Shown: positions 52,706 through 61,805, counted from the stretch's first letter. The stretch: 64,000 nucleotides of DNA from Bacteroides mediterraneensis (GCF_900128455.1 NZ_LT635783.1:3718359-3782358); one strand, 5' to 3'. Notes: a model not told the origin generated them from the sequence alone. Translations and numbers: made by a program.

Positions 52706-53620
52706 TCAACCTTTTTGCAGTTGCTTGATGTACTTGTCTATGATTTCGTATCCTTTCGGGTAGATGCACTTCACGTTGTCTGTCGCGCTCGACAAGTCGC
52801 TGCGTGTGAGGTGCTTGTCCTTTATCTTGGCAAGTACCAGCCTGTTGTTGGCAATGACGGACTGCCATTCGTAAGCGATGTAGTTGTAGCAGCTAAGCTG
52901 CATCATCAGATAAGCCAGCAGGCGGTTGTTGTTGGACTTCAAGACCCCGTTCAGCTTGCAGGCGAAGAAGTCTGAAAGGATTTTCTGTGTGACAGTTGTC
53001 GTGAATATATGCGCTTCGTTGGCGCATTCGACCAGCAGCTTGATTTGTTTCGGGGTGAGGACGGATTTGAAAGGATTGGATTTCCCCACTATTTTAATCG
53101 GCTCGGATTGTGCCTGTGCTTCTTCCTTAGGCTGTCCTTCCTGTTCGGTCGAAGGTACGGATGTTGCGGCATACTTGTTTTCTAACTGTTGGAGGTACTC
53201 CAAATATTGGGTTTGCACGACAAAGCGCACAAGGGAGGAAAAGAACGGAAGCTGTTCATCGTAACATGTAGGTGATTGCAGGTATTCATCTATATTGAAA
53301 GAGGAGCATTGAAAGGATATGTACTTTTTCCGCCCTTCAAAGGGGAGGTTTTCAAAGAATCCGCTTTCCCACAGGAAATCGGGCATCTGAATGTCGGAGC
53401 GGATATTGTGCAAAGCCCGGTTCTGTTGACATAGGGACACAATGCTTTCCGTAGCATTGAAAATCTCCTGACGGATGTGGTCTCTCATTTGTTCTTCCGT
53501 CAGGTATTCGCGTTTTAGGGCAAGCGCACTGGTTTTCATCCCATATTCATGCGCAACACATCGGTCAAGTATCTGTTGTATCTTTCTGAAATTGGCTTCT
53601 CTTATATCTTCCATACTCAT
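52706..53620 (-). CDS. Unrecognised protein at the right end of Island 2
   Basis: A 304-residue soluble protein. I cannot name a domain. The N-terminal 150 residues are helical with REYLTEEQMRDHIRQEIFNAT; a low-complexity linker (SVPSTEQEGQPKEEAQAQSE) follows; the C-terminal third (VLTPKQIKLLVECANEAHIF, KLNGVLKSNNNRLLAYLMMQL) looks like a helical domain. It lies at the element's right end ahead of the rep genes on the same strand, so a regulatory role is possible. The gap 52473-52705 holds no gene I can support. Confidence 0.78.
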   Translation of the reverse strand: MSMEDIREANFRKIQQILDRCVAHEYGMKTSALALKREYLTEEQMRDHIRQEIFNATESIVSLCQQNRALHNIRSDIQMPDFLWESGFFENLPFEGRKKYISFQCSSFNIDEYLQSPTCYDEQLPFFSSLVRFVVQTQYLEYLQQLENKYAATSVPSTEQEGQPKEEAQAQSEPIKIVGKSNPFKSVLTPKQIKLLVECANEAHIFTTTVTQKILSDFFACKLNGVLKSNNNRLLAYLMMQLSCYNYIAYEWQSVIANNRLVLAKIKDKHLTRSDLSSATDNVKCIYPKGYEIIDKYIKQLQKG

Positions 53621-53785
53621 TTGTGCATTAAAATCGGTTCAGGTCGCAAAGATAAGGCTTGAATACCGTTTTCAGCGCAAACAAAAGCAGGAGAAAGGAA
53701 GAAATATGCAGCATATTCGTTAAGAAAACATAAATAAGGAGTGCCAAAACCACGAAAGTACACGTTTCCTTTCTTTTCGTCAGGA

Positions 53786-53803
53786 AGTACGCTTTTAGTA
53801 CGC
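53786..53803. repeat. Right internal direct repeat of Island 2, probable integrase arm site
   Basis: AGTACGCTTTTAGTACGC, one mismatch to 39829-39846, same orientation, 51 bases inside the right core. Confidence 0.7.
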
Positions 53804-53815
53804 CCTGGGAAAACA

Positions 53816-53846
53816 AATAAGGCTGATAATCAGTCGATTATCAGCC
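53816..53846 (-). terminator. Substitute terminator for tRNA-Leu supplied by Island 2
   Basis: GGCTGATAATC (53821-53831) and GATTATCAGCC (53836-53846) form an 11-bp stem with a four-base loop; on the minus strand TTATTTG follows. It lies inside the element just past the tRNA 3' end. Confidence 0.82.
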
Positions 53847-53854
53847 TTTCTATG

Positions 53855-53938
53855 TACCCAGACCCGGGGTCGAACCGGGATGGATGTTACTCCACTGGTG
53901 TTTGAGACCAGCGCGTCTACCGATTCCGCCATCTGGGC
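53855..53938 (-). tRNA. tRNA-Leu (anticodon CAA), integration target of Island 2
   Basis: An 84-base tRNA with a long variable arm. Minus strand: acceptor GCCCAGA pairs with TCTGGGT, the anticodon stem CTGGT/ACCAG encloses CTCAAAC (anticodon CAA), and the T arm is CCCGG-TTCGACC-CCGGG-like. CCA is not encoded. The last 13 bases plus one flanking base form the integration core, and the tRNA is kept intact. Confidence 0.97.
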
Positions 53939-53959
53939 ATTTGTTTTTGTTTGCGTGTG

Positions 53960-53991
53960 CAAAGGTAAACACATTTTTCCGAACCCACAAG
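53960..53991 (-). promoter_or_regulatory. Promoter of tRNA-Leu
   Basis: The minus strand reads TACCTTTG (complement of 53960-53967) with CTTG 20 bases upstream (complement of 53988-53991), 22 bases before the tRNA start. Confidence 0.7.
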
Positions 53992-54012
53992 CAAAAAGAC
54001 ATTTTTTTATTA

Positions 54013-54058
54013 AAAAATCCCCGGTTATCCATTCTTTCGAACTGATAACCGGGGATTT
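54013..54058 (-). terminator. Terminator after der
   Basis: AAATCCCCGGTTATC (54015-54029) and GATAACCGGGGATTT (54044-54058) give a perfect 15-bp stem; the minus strand continues in T residues. Confidence 0.9.
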
Positions 54059-54072
54059 CAATCTGTTTTCAT

Positions 54073-55386
54073 TTATTTCTGACGGATAAAAATGTTAATC
54101 GGGGTTCCCGACAATTTCCATCGTTCACGAATCTTGTTTTCCAGGAAACGGCGATAAGGTTCTTTCACATACTGAGGCAGATTGGCAAAGAACACGAACG
54201 ACGGTACCTGCGTATTCGGCAGCTGGGTAATATATTTGATTTTGATATATTTCCCCTTATTTGAAGGAGGCGGATAGGCCTCAATCAAAGGCAACAGTTC
54301 TTCATTCAGGCGGGCTGTCGGAATACGGGTCGTACGTGCCTGATAAACTTCCTTCGCAGCCTCCAGCACCTTCAGAATACGTTGCTTGGTCAATGCAGAA
54401 GTAAAGATAATCGGGAAGTCCGTAAAAGGAGCCAAGCGGTTGCGGATAGCATCTTCATATCCTTTCATCACCTTAGCTGTCTTTTCTTCTATCAGGTCCC
54501 ATTTGTTTACTACCACTACCAGTCCCTTCTGGTTGCGTTGTACCAGTGAGAAGATATTCAAATCCTGCCCTTCAATACCGCGGGTCGCATCCAGCATCAG
54601 AATACATACATCCGAATTTTCAATGGAACGGATGGAGCGAATCACCGAATAATATTCCAAGTCTTCACTCACCTTGTTTTTCTTACGGATACCCGCTGTA
54701 TCTACCAGGTAAAAGTCGAATCCAAACTTATTATAACGAGTATAAATAGAATCGCGTGTAGTTCCGGCGATTTCGGTGACAATATTCCGGTCTTCTCCGA
54801 TAAATGCATTGATGATAGATGATTTTCCGGCATTCGGACGTCCTACCACCGCAAAACGCGGAATATCTTCATCCAGAATTTCCGGCGTATCTTTCTTGAA
54901 CTTGCTCAACACCAAGTCCAGCAAATCGCCTGTACCACTTCCACTCAATGCCGAAACGCAATAGGGATCTCCCAAGCCTAACGAATAAAACTCGGCCGCA
55001 TTGTATTGCAAGTCATTATTATCCGTTTTGTTGGCCACCAGCAGCACCGGTGTCTTCGAACGGCGCAAGATTTCTGCCACTTCCATATCCAAGTCGGTGA
55101 CGCCGTTCATCACGTCCACCACAAACAGAATGACATCTGCTTCCTCAATGGCCAGCATCACCTGCTTACGGATTTCTTCCTCGAACACATCATCCGAGTT
55201 CACTACCCATCCACCGGTATCTACCACTGAGAATTCTTTTCCCAGCCATTCCGACTTTCCATACTGTCGGTCGCGGGTTGTACCGGCCTGTTCATTCACA
55301 ATCGCCTGACGCGTCTTGGTCAAACGGTTAAACAGTGTCGACTTTCCCACATTGGGACGTCCTACAATCGCAACTAAATTTCCCAT
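54073..55386 (-). CDS. der: Der (EngA), ribosome-assembly GTPase
   Basis: Der has two consecutive GTPase domains and acts in maturation of the 50S subunit. The 437-residue protein shows G1 motifs [12 protein letters not shown] near residue 10 and [12 protein letters not shown] near residue 180, the G3 motifs DTGGW and DTAGI, the G4 motifs NKTD and NKWD, and a C-terminal KH-like domain ([21 protein letters not shown]). Length is normal. It is the last gene of the yceD-rpmF-fabH-era-der run, 33 bases after era. Confidence 0.98.
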   Translation of the reverse strand: MGNLVAIVGRPNVGKSTLFNRLTKTRQAIVNEQAGTTRDRQYGKSEWLGKEFSVVDTGGWVVNSDDVFEEEIRKQVMLAIEEADVILFVVDVMNGVTDLDMEVAEILRRSKTPVLLVANKTDNNDLQYNAAEFYSLGLGDPYCVSALSGSGTGDLLDLVLSKFKKDTPEILDEDIPRFAVVGRPNAGKSSIINAFIGEDRNIVTEIAGTTRDSIYTRYNKFGFDFYLVDTAGIRKKNKVSEDLEYYSVIRSIRSIENSDVCILMLDATRGIEGQDLNIFSLVQRNQKGLVVVVNKWDLIEEKTAKVMKGYEDAIRNRLAPFTDFPIIFTSALTKQRILKVLEAAKEVYQARTTRIPTARLNEELLPLIEAYPPPSNKGKYIKIKYITQLPNTQVPSFVFFANLPQYVKEPYRRFLENKIRERWKLSGTPINIFIRQK

Positions 55387-55418
55387 AATTATCTTTATTT
55401 ACGGCTTCGCAGCCGATA

Positions 55419-56300
55419 TTAATCCAATTGATAACCAAAATTCTTCAATTCCTTATCCGAGCTTCTCCAGTCTTTGTCCACCTTTACAAAAGTTTCCAGG
55501 TAAATGGATTTCTGGAAGAAATGCTCCAGTGTCTTACGGGCTTCGGTAGCCACTTTCTTCAGGGCTTTTCCCTGACGCCCGATAATGATGCCTTTCTGCG
55601 ACTCACGTTCCACATAAATCACGGCATTGATATGAATACTCTTTGCATCTTCCTTGAACTGTTCCACGACCACTTCCACTGAATAAGGAATCTCCTTGTC
55701 GTAATACAACAGGATTTTCTCACGAATAATTTCTGTCACAAAAAAACGTGCAGGCTTATCCGTCCACTGGTCCTTTCCAAAATAAGGAGGAGAATCGGGC
55801 AGCAGTTCCTTGATGCGTTTCATCACCACATCGACATTAAATTTCGCCATGGCCGAAATCGGGATAATCTCTGCCTGAGGCAACATTTCATGCCACTCAT
55901 CCACTAATTTCACCAGATTTTCCTGATTGGTCAAGTCAATCTTATTGATCAGCAACAAAACAGGTACTTTCAAGGCACGTACCTTTTCCATGAACTCCGC
56001 ATTCTTATCCGGTTTCTCAATCGTATCGGTGACATACAACAACACGTCCGCATCCACCAGCGCCGATTCCGAGAAATTAAGCATGGACTCCTGAAGCTTG
56101 TAATTAGGCTTCAACACTCCCGGAGTGTCAGAGAAGACAATCTGCATATCGTCCGTATTGAGGATTCCCATAATACGGTGACGCGTTGTCTGAGCTTTGA
56201 AAGTCGCGATGGAGATACGTTCCCCCACCAGCAAGTTCATCAATGTAGACTTTCCGACATTCGGATTGCCCACAATATTCACAAATCCGGCTTTGTGCAT
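55419..56300 (-). CDS. era: Era, GTPase for 16S rRNA maturation
   Basis: Era binds the 3' end of 16S rRNA and couples assembly to GTP hydrolysis. From the ATG at 56300 (MHKAGFVNIVGNPNVGKST) it has 293 residues; the frame extends to a TTG at 56324. G1 is GNPNVGKS, G3 DTPGV, G4 NKID, and the C-terminal KH domain has the typical ERESQKGIIIGRQGKALK. A terminator hairpin stands between it and fabH, so it may have its own promoter. Confidence 0.97.
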   Translation of the reverse strand: MHKAGFVNIVGNPNVGKSTLMNLLVGERISIATFKAQTTRHRIMGILNTDDMQIVFSDTPGVLKPNYKLQESMLNFSESALVDADVLLYVTDTIEKPDKNAEFMEKVRALKVPVLLLINKIDLTNQENLVKLVDEWHEMLPQAEIIPISAMAKFNVDVVMKRIKELLPDSPPYFGKDQWTDKPARFFVTEIIREKILLYYDKEIPYSVEVVVEQFKEDAKSIHINAVIYVERESQKGIIIGRQGKALKKVATEARKTLEHFFQKSIYLETFVKVDKDWRSSDKELKNFGYQLD

Positions 56301-56323
56301 AAGTAAATATTCGTTCACAGACA

Positions 56324-56353
56324 AAAAAACGCATCGATTGGGATGCGTTTTTT
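56324..56353. terminator. Hairpin between fabH and era
   Basis: AAAAAACGCATC (56324-56335) pairs with GATGCGTTTTTT (56342-56353); the symmetric A and T runs allow termination in both directions, here most relevant for the fabH transcript. Confidence 0.82.
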
Positions 56354-56375
56354 ATCTGTAGTGTTAATTCTTTCT

Positions 56376-57380
56376 TTATTTATTTCCATCATAACCCCAC
56401 TTCACGTAGCTGGCACCCCAGGTAAATCCTGCGCCAAACGCAGTGAAGATGATATTGTCACCCTTCTTTAATTGCTTTTCATAATCCCACAAGCAGAGTG
56501 GCAACGTTCCGGCGCTGGTATTACCATAACGCTGGATGTTAATCATCACCTTGTCCAATGGAACTTCCAGACGAGAAGCTACCGCATCAATGATGCGCAG
56601 ATTTGCCTGATGAGGAACAATCCAATCGATGTTGTCCTTGTTCAGGCCATTTCTTTCCGCAATCTGAGCTGTTACGTCAGACATGTTAGATACGGCATAT
56701 TTGAACACCGTTCTACCTTCTTGATACAAATAATGCATCTTGTTGTCAATGGTGAAGTAAGAAGGAGGACACACCGAACCACCCGCTTTCATGTGCAGGA
56801 ACGGAAGTCCCTTGCCATCCGTACGCAGGATAGAGTCCATGATACCATAGTCTTCCGTAGTGGCTTCCACCATACAAGCCGCAGCCCCATCCCCAAAAAT
56901 TGGGCAAGTAGCACGGTCTGAATAGTTCACCATAGAAGACATCTTGTCTGCGCCTACAATAATAATTTTCTTGTGACGGCCTGACTGAATCATGCTGGCA
57001 GCTGTTTCCATCGCATACAAAAAACCGCTGCAGGCAGCCTGCAAGTCGAATGCATACGCATTCTTCAACCCTAATTTGTCACAAAGAATAGAAGCAGTAG
57101 AAGGGAAATGATAGTCAGGAGTTGTCGTAGCTACAATTACACAGTCAATAGAAGCCGGATCCGAATCCGTTTTCTGCATCAACTGTTTAGCGGCCTTACG
57201 AGCCAAATATGAAGTTCCCAAACCCTCTTCGTTCAGGATACGTCGTTCTTTCACCCCGATACGAGTCATAATCCACTCATCGTTGGTGTCAACCATTCTT
57301 GACAATTCTTCGTTTGTCAGGACATAATCAGGTACATACCCACCGACTCCGGTAATTACTGCATTTATTTTTTCCATCAT
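56376..57380 (-). CDS. fabH: FabH, 3-oxoacyl-ACP synthase III
   Basis: FabH starts fatty-acid synthesis by condensing an acyl-CoA primer with malonyl-ACP. The 334-residue protein has the thiolase fold with the catalytic Cys in [11 protein letters not shown] near residue 118, His in VPHQANLRI near 257 and Asn in RYGNTSAGT near 287. The start has two adjacent ATGs. It follows rpmF after a terminator-like hairpin; fabH beside rpmF is a widely conserved arrangement. Confidence 0.97.
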   Translation of the reverse strand: MMEKINAVITGVGGYVPDYVLTNEELSRMVDTNDEWIMTRIGVKERRILNEEGLGTSYLARKAAKQLMQKTDSDPASIDCVIVATTTPDYHFPSTASILCDKLGLKNAYAFDLQAACSGFLYAMETAASMIQSGRHKKIIIVGADKMSSMVNYSDRATCPIFGDGAAACMVEATTEDYGIMDSILRTDGKGLPFLHMKAGGSVCPPSYFTIDNKMHYLYQEGRTVFKYAVSNMSDVTAQIAERNGLNKDNIDWIVPHQANLRIIDAVASRLEVPLDKVMINIQRYGNTSAGTLPLCLWDYEKQLKKGDNIIFTAFGAGFTWGASYVKWGYDGNK

Positions 57381-57408
57381 TTCTTAATTTCGTGGCCTAT
57401 AAAAAAAC

Positions 57409-57437
57409 AGCCGGGGAGCCGAAATGGCTCTCCGGCT
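57409..57437 (-). terminator. Terminator between rpmF and fabH
   Basis: AGCCGGGGAGCC (57409-57420) pairs with GGCTCTCCGGCT (57426-57437) with one G-T pair; the minus strand then has TTTTTTTA. Confidence 0.85.
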
Positions 57438-57485
57438 TTAATTTCCCTAGAACATGCAAAAGATGTTCAACAAAGCGTCAAGTTA

Positions 57486-57671
57486 TTAAAGAGCAGCTTC
57501 TTTTTCGATAGCCAACTTACCTCTGTAATAACCACAAGCCCCACATACTGTGTGATAAACATGCCATGCGCCGCAGTTCGGGCAAATAGCCAACGTAGGA
57601 GCAACTGCCTTGTCATGAGTTCTTCTCTTCGCAGTTCTCGTTTTTGATTGTCTTCTTTTAGGATGTGCCAT
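57486..57671 (-). CDS. rpmF: 50S ribosomal protein L32
   Basis: L32 is a small protein of the large subunit. The 61 residues begin MAHPKRRQSKTRTAKRRTH and contain the zinc ribbon CPNCGAWHVYHTVCGACG, with all four cysteines. It lies 16 bases after the YceD-like gene, a classic pair. Confidence 0.98.
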   Translation of the reverse strand: MAHPKRRQSKTRTAKRRTHDKAVAPTLAICPNCGAWHVYHTVCGACGYYRGKLAIEKEAAL

Positions 57672-57687
57672 TTTTCTAAACTTTTAT

Positions 57688-58263
57688 TTAATTATTATCT
57701 AATATTTTCTTCAATTCGTTCCATCTCGGATCTATCTCATGTGCTTCGGACAATTCATCTTCCAGTTCCTCGTCATCCAATCCAAAATCATCCGTTTCTT
57801 CCTCATCGGCCGAAGTACGTAAATGTTTGTTCAGTGCCCCCATCATGCTTTTATTGCATTTACCTGGAGCATGCACATGTTTCATCGGTAAACTCAATGC
57901 GATAAACTCGTACATAAACCAAGCCACATTAATGTAGCCGTCTTCTTCAGGCACAATTACCATATCCTCTTCGTCCGAAAAAGTTTCTCCCAATTTTACC
58001 TTTAAAGTATCATCGGTCACTACCGGCAATTCCATATCGTCCAGACAACGGTCACACGGCACGATTACAGAACCCTCGATATGAAAAGTGAGGACATAAA
58101 CACCCATTGTCTTTCTTACGTTCAACTGCACCTGCAGTTTTCCTTTTTGAATTTCCGGGGCGTCGATATCCGTAAAGAACTGATTTGTCAAAAGGAACTC
58201 ATAATCAGCTGAGCTTTCCGTCATGTTCTTTAATTCTATCTTATATGTACCAAGTTTTCCCAA
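57688..58263 (-). CDS. YceD/DUF177 family protein
   Basis: A 191-residue protein with the DUF177 signature: IVPCDRCLDDMELPV (the C-x-x-C pair is reduced here to CDRC) and DGYINVAWFMYEFIALSLPMKHVHAPGKCN, then a very acidic tail. The family sits upstream of rpmF across bacteria and is linked to 23S rRNA accumulation; the exact activity is not known. It appears to be the first gene of this minus-strand run. Confidence 0.9.
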   Translation of the reverse strand: MGKLGTYKIELKNMTESSADYEFLLTNQFFTDIDAPEIQKGKLQVQLNVRKTMGVYVLTFHIEGSVIVPCDRCLDDMELPVVTDDTLKVKLGETFSDEEDMVIVPEEDGYINVAWFMYEFIALSLPMKHVHAPGKCNKSMMGALNKHLRTSADEEETDDFGLDDEELEDELSEAHEIDPRWNELKKILDNN

Positions 58264-58605
58264 GTCGCAATACCATATAAATCGGGCGACAAAGATACAA
58301 ATAATAATTCATTTTATCTAGTCTTTCCGCTTTTTATTTATTAAAAATGCTTGTTTAACATACGCTATACATACCGAACCCTATTCCTCATTTTATTAAA
58401 AAAGACATCCCCCAAACCACATGCTTACGTTTTTAATCTCCACAACCCCAATAATTTGTTTCATTTTATTACATAAATACAAAAAGGATAGACTTTTAAT
58501 TTAATTAACCCTTAAATCATAAATAAATATATTATTGATAAAACATTTAATTAGCAAATTAATTAAATTTGCAGCACATATAAAAGAAATCAAACCTTAT
58601 TCAAT
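58264..58605. promoter_or_regulatory. AT-rich divergent control region of yceD and nagA
   Basis: 342 bases without a gene, very rich in A and T. A probable nagA -7 box TAAATTTG is at 58564-58571, 34 bases before the ATG, but no good -33 is seen. The arms GCAAATT (58554-58560) and AATTTGC (58566-58572) form an inverted repeat over the -7 box, a possible operator for amino-sugar control. Confidence 0.5.
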
Positions 58606-59772
58606 ATGTTAACTCAAATAATTAATGCCCGTATTTTAACTCCACAAGGCTGGTTGAAAGACGGTTCCGTACTCATCAGAGACAATAAAATCCTGGAAGT
58701 AACCAACTGCGACTTGGCCATCGTAGGTGCCACACTGATAGATGCCAAAGGAATGTACATTGTTCCGGGAGGAGTTGAAATCCATGTACACGGAGGAGGC
58801 GGCCGCGACTTTATGGAAGGCAGTGAAGACGCTTTCCGCACAGCAGTCAAAGCACACATGCAACATGGGACGACCAGCATCTTCCCCACCCTTTCCTCTT
58901 CTACCATCCCCATGATTCGCGCTGCTGCAGCCACTACGGAAAAATTAATGAGTGAGCCCGACAGCCCGGTTCTCGGACTTCATCTGGAAGGACATTATTT
59001 TAATATGAAAATGGCAGGCGGACAGATGCCGGAAAACATCAAGAATCCCGATCCGGAAGAATACATTCCACTGTTGGAAGAAACCCACTGCATCAAACGT
59101 TGGGATGCAGCACCTGAACTCCCCGGAGCCATGCAATTTGGTAAATACATCACTTCAAAAGGTGTTTTGGCGGCAGTAGGACATACACAAGCTGAGTTTG
59201 AAGACATCTATACCGGATTCTATGCCGGCTATACACACGCCACCCATTTCTACAACGCCATGCCAGGCTTCCACAAACGCCGGGAATACAAATACGAAGG
59301 TACCGTAGAAAGTATCTACCTGATGGATGACATGACCGTAGAAGTAGTTGCCGACGGTATCCATGTGCCTCCCACAATCCTCCGCCTGGTACACAAGATT
59401 AAAGGAGTAGAAAAGACCGCCTTGATTACCGATGCGCTGGCCTGTGCCGCAAGCGACAGCAAAGAAGCTTTCGACCCCCGTGTCATCATTGAAGACGGTG
59501 TATGCAAACTGGCCGACCGCTCCGCACTGGCTGGCAGTATCGCCACCATGGACCGCCTGATTCGTACCATGGTCCAGAAAGCTGAAATCCCATTGGAAGA
59601 TGCCGTAAGAATGGCTTCGGAGACTCCGGCCCGCATTATGGGAGTCCTCGACCGCAAAGGAACCTTGGAAAAAGGAAAGGATGCCGACATCATGGCACTC
59701 GACCGTGACCTCAATGTACGTGCCGTATGGGCCATGGGTAAACTGGTAGAAGGTACCAACACTCTTTTTTAA
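58606..59772 (+). CDS. nagA: N-acetylglucosamine-6-phosphate deacetylase, first copy
   Basis: NagA removes acetate from GlcNAc-6-P in amino-sugar use and recycling. The 388-residue amidohydrolase has the metal-site region EIHVHGGGGRDFMEG near residue 60, the metal Glu in LHLEGHYFN near 128, His in VGHTQAEF near 190, THFYNAMPGFHKRREYKYEG, DGIHVPPTI and the catalytic Asp in LITDALACAA near 275. The usual Pro after EG is His here (LEGHYFN), unlike the second copy. It is 21 bases ahead of a close paralogue; the two may differ in substrate. Confidence 0.92.
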   Translation: MLTQIINARILTPQGWLKDGSVLIRDNKILEVTNCDLAIVGATLIDAKGMYIVPGGVEIHVHGGGGRDFMEGSEDAFRTAVKAHMQHGTTSIFPTLSSSTIPMIRAAAATTEKLMSEPDSPVLGLHLEGHYFNMKMAGGQMPENIKNPDPEEYIPLLEETHCIKRWDAAPELPGAMQFGKYITSKGVLAAVGHTQAEFEDIYTGFYAGYTHATHFYNAMPGFHKRREYKYEGTVESIYLMDDMTVEVVADGIHVPPTILRLVHKIKGVEKTALITDALACAASDSKEAFDPRVIIEDGVCKLADRSALAGSIATMDRLIRTMVQKAEIPLEDAVRMASETPARIMGVLDRKGTLEKGKDADIMALDRDLNVRAVWAMGKLVEGTNTLF

Positions 59773-59793
59773 CCACTAAAACATTCGACAATT

Positions 59794-60963
59794 ATGCTGA
59801 CACAAATCATAAATGGTCATATTCTCACTCCACAAGGATGGATGAAAGACGGCTCCGTACTCATCAGTGACGGAAAGATTCTAGAAGTAACCAACAGTGA
59901 CTTGGCTGTCATCGGGGCCACAGTCATCGATGCCAAAGGAATGTACATCGTACCGGGCTTCGTAAGCATGCATGCCCACGGAGGTGGTGGACACGATTTC
60001 ACAGAAGGAACTGCCGAAGCATTCCGGGAAGCCACACAGGCACACCTTAAACATGGAGCGACTTCTATCTTCCCGACGCTTTCTTCCACCAGCTTCGAAA
60101 ACATCCGACAAGCAGTGAATACGTGTGAAGAATTAATGAAAGAAGCAGGGAGTACCATTCAAGGATTGCACATTGAAGGTCCCTACCTGAACAAGAAAAT
60201 GGCGGGTTCGCAATGGGAAGAGTTCTTGAAAGATCCCGATCCGGATGAATATATTCCTCTGCTGGAAAGCACACAATGCGTCAAGCGTTGGGATATCAGT
60301 CCTGAACTTCCGGGAGCACATGATTTCGCTCGGTATACGACCTCAAAAGGTATTCTGACTGCCATTACGCATACCGAAGCCGAATACCCAGAAATTAAGG
60401 CCGCTTTCGAAGCCGGATTTACGCATGCTGCACATTTCTACAATGCCATGCCGGGCTTCCACAAACGTCGGGAATACAAATACGAAGGTACCGTGGAAAG
60501 TGTGTACCTGACCGACGGCATGAGTGTAGAAGTGATAGCCGATGGCATTCACCTACCAGCCACCATTCTGAAACTGGTGTACAAATTGAAAGGCGTAGAG
60601 CAGACCTGCTTAGTAACTGATGCCCTGAAATATGCCGCATATACAGGAAATCCTATCAACGACCCAAGATACATCATTGAAAACGGGGTATGTAAACTGG
60701 CCGACCATTCTTCTTTGGCCGGAAGCTTGGCTACCATGGATACACTGATTCAAACCATGGTGAAAAAAGCAGCCATACCTTTAGCTGATGCCGTACGAAT
60801 GGCTTCTGAAACTCCAGCCAACCTGATTGGTATTGGTGCACATAAAGGTACACTTCAGAAAGGTAAAGATGCGGATATCGTAATCTTAGACAAAGACATC
60901 AACGTCAGATGTGTGTTCTCTGGTGGAAAAGTCGTAGAAGATACAAATACAATGATTCACTAA
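59794..60963 (+). CDS. nagA: N-acetylglucosamine-6-phosphate deacetylase, second copy
   Basis: A 389-residue paralogue of the preceding protein, similar along its whole length. It keeps the family-typical metal region IEGPYLNKKMAG, has SMHAHGGGGHDFTEG near residue 60, ITHTEAEY where the first copy has VGHTQAEF, the same NAMPGFHKRREYKYEG block, DGIHLPATI and LVTDALKYAA. Tandem nagA genes suggest division of labour or dose; both frames are complete. A terminator follows, so the pair is probably one transcription unit. Confidence 0.93.
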   Translation: MLTQIINGHILTPQGWMKDGSVLISDGKILEVTNSDLAVIGATVIDAKGMYIVPGFVSMHAHGGGGHDFTEGTAEAFREATQAHLKHGATSIFPTLSSTSFENIRQAVNTCEELMKEAGSTIQGLHIEGPYLNKKMAGSQWEEFLKDPDPDEYIPLLESTQCVKRWDISPELPGAHDFARYTTSKGILTAITHTEAEYPEIKAAFEAGFTHAAHFYNAMPGFHKRREYKYEGTVESVYLTDGMSVEVIADGIHLPATILKLVYKLKGVEQTCLVTDALKYAAYTGNPINDPRYIIENGVCKLADHSSLAGSLATMDTLIQTMVKKAAIPLADAVRMASETPANLIGIGAHKGTLQKGKDADIVILDKDINVRCVFSGGKVVEDTNTMIH

Positions 60964-60995
60964 CCTAACCTAATTATATTATAGAAATCAATCGT

Positions 60996-61028
60996 AAAAA
61001 ACTCTGGGCTGTGAAGTCCGGAGTTTTT
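60996..61028 (+). terminator. Terminator after the nagA pair
   Basis: ACTCTGGG (61000-61007) pairs with TCCGGAGT (61017-61024) with G-T pairs, followed by seven T residues. From 61030 to 61296 I see no gene. Confidence 0.8.
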
Positions 61029-61296
61029 TTATCTCTGAACTAAAAAATCTTTTTCAGGAACTTCAATCCGTCAGCAACAATTCATGCCTGAGCGGCATAC
61101 CGATAGCATCTGACTTATTCCAGTACACAGAAAGCGGACGCACTCAACAATCCCCCGAGGCAAATGGCTCTCTATTTTCCAAAGATACGAAAACCACTCA
61201 CTGGGACAAACAGAAATACAGATTTTCTGATTCGACACTCCCCAAAGCAGATGCCAATTTATTTAAAAGTATTATTCCCCGTTCCCTTACGGGCAC

Positions 61297-61330
61297 AAAA
61301 AAAGCCCCGAGATATTGCTATCTCGAGGCT
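61297..61330 (-). terminator. Terminator of the 5S rRNA unit
   Basis: AGCCCCGAGATA (61303-61314) pairs with TATCTCGAGGCT (61319-61330) with one G-T pair; the minus strand then has TTTTTTT. Confidence 0.9.
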
Positions 61331-61338
61331 CTCTGTAA

Positions 61339-61445
<107 letters not shown>

Positions 61446-61569
61446 TGTTTCATCCCATATATACATTATATATAAGACTACTTCTTGTACTACATCTTCG
61501 TTTGTTTATCTAAAGTCTTTCAAAGAACTATCTTTCTTTCGTGCTCCCGTTTCAGCGGGAAAGCGTTTG

Positions 61570-61601
61570 CAAAGGTAAGGCGTTTTTTCTTTCCCTCCAA
61601 A
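61570..61601 (-). promoter_or_regulatory. Proximal rRNA-type promoter (P2) of the 5S unit
   Basis: The minus strand has TTTG (complement of 61598-61601) and TACCTTTG (complement of 61570-61577) 20 bases apart. A leader with GTTCTTTGAAAGACT (complement of 61514-61528) follows, like rrn leaders in this group. Confidence 0.75.
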
Positions 61602-61774
61602 TTTTTCCGAAAGTTTTTTTCGAAAAAGTTTCTCGGGATGACCTCGCGGGGCTTATCCGTTTCTCGCTCCCTTGCCGTCTTGCAAGGTAAGATACTCGGG
61701 TGCAGCGCCTTTGAAAGTCTGCCTCTCTTTACCAGTCTGTCATTCTCAGCGGCTCTCCCTCTCGAAAGCGGTTG

Positions 61775-61805
61775 CAAAGGTACGCACTTTTTCCGCTTCC
61801 GCAAC
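61775..61805 (-). promoter_or_regulatory. Distal rRNA-type promoter (P1) of the 5S unit
   Basis: TACCTTTG (complement of 61775-61782) with GTTG 19 bases upstream (complement of 61802-61805). Two tandem promoters before a lone 5S gene is the layout of a whole rrn operon. Confidence 0.65.

Larger units (their letters stand above)
39701..53867. mobile_element. Island 2: NBU1-like mobilizable unit in tRNA-Leu
   Basis: About 14.2 kb between two exact 14-bp cores. NBU1 of Bacteroides is known to integrate in the 3' end of a tRNA-Leu gene with a 14-bp core, and the integrase here resembles IntN. Plus-strand genes: integrase, YhcG-like nuclease and five envelope proteins. Minus-strand genes: mobilization and replication functions. 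No mating-pore genes are seen. The envelope block (42400-47760) is visibly richer in A and T than the mobilization block, which suggests a mosaic origin. Confidence 0.92.
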
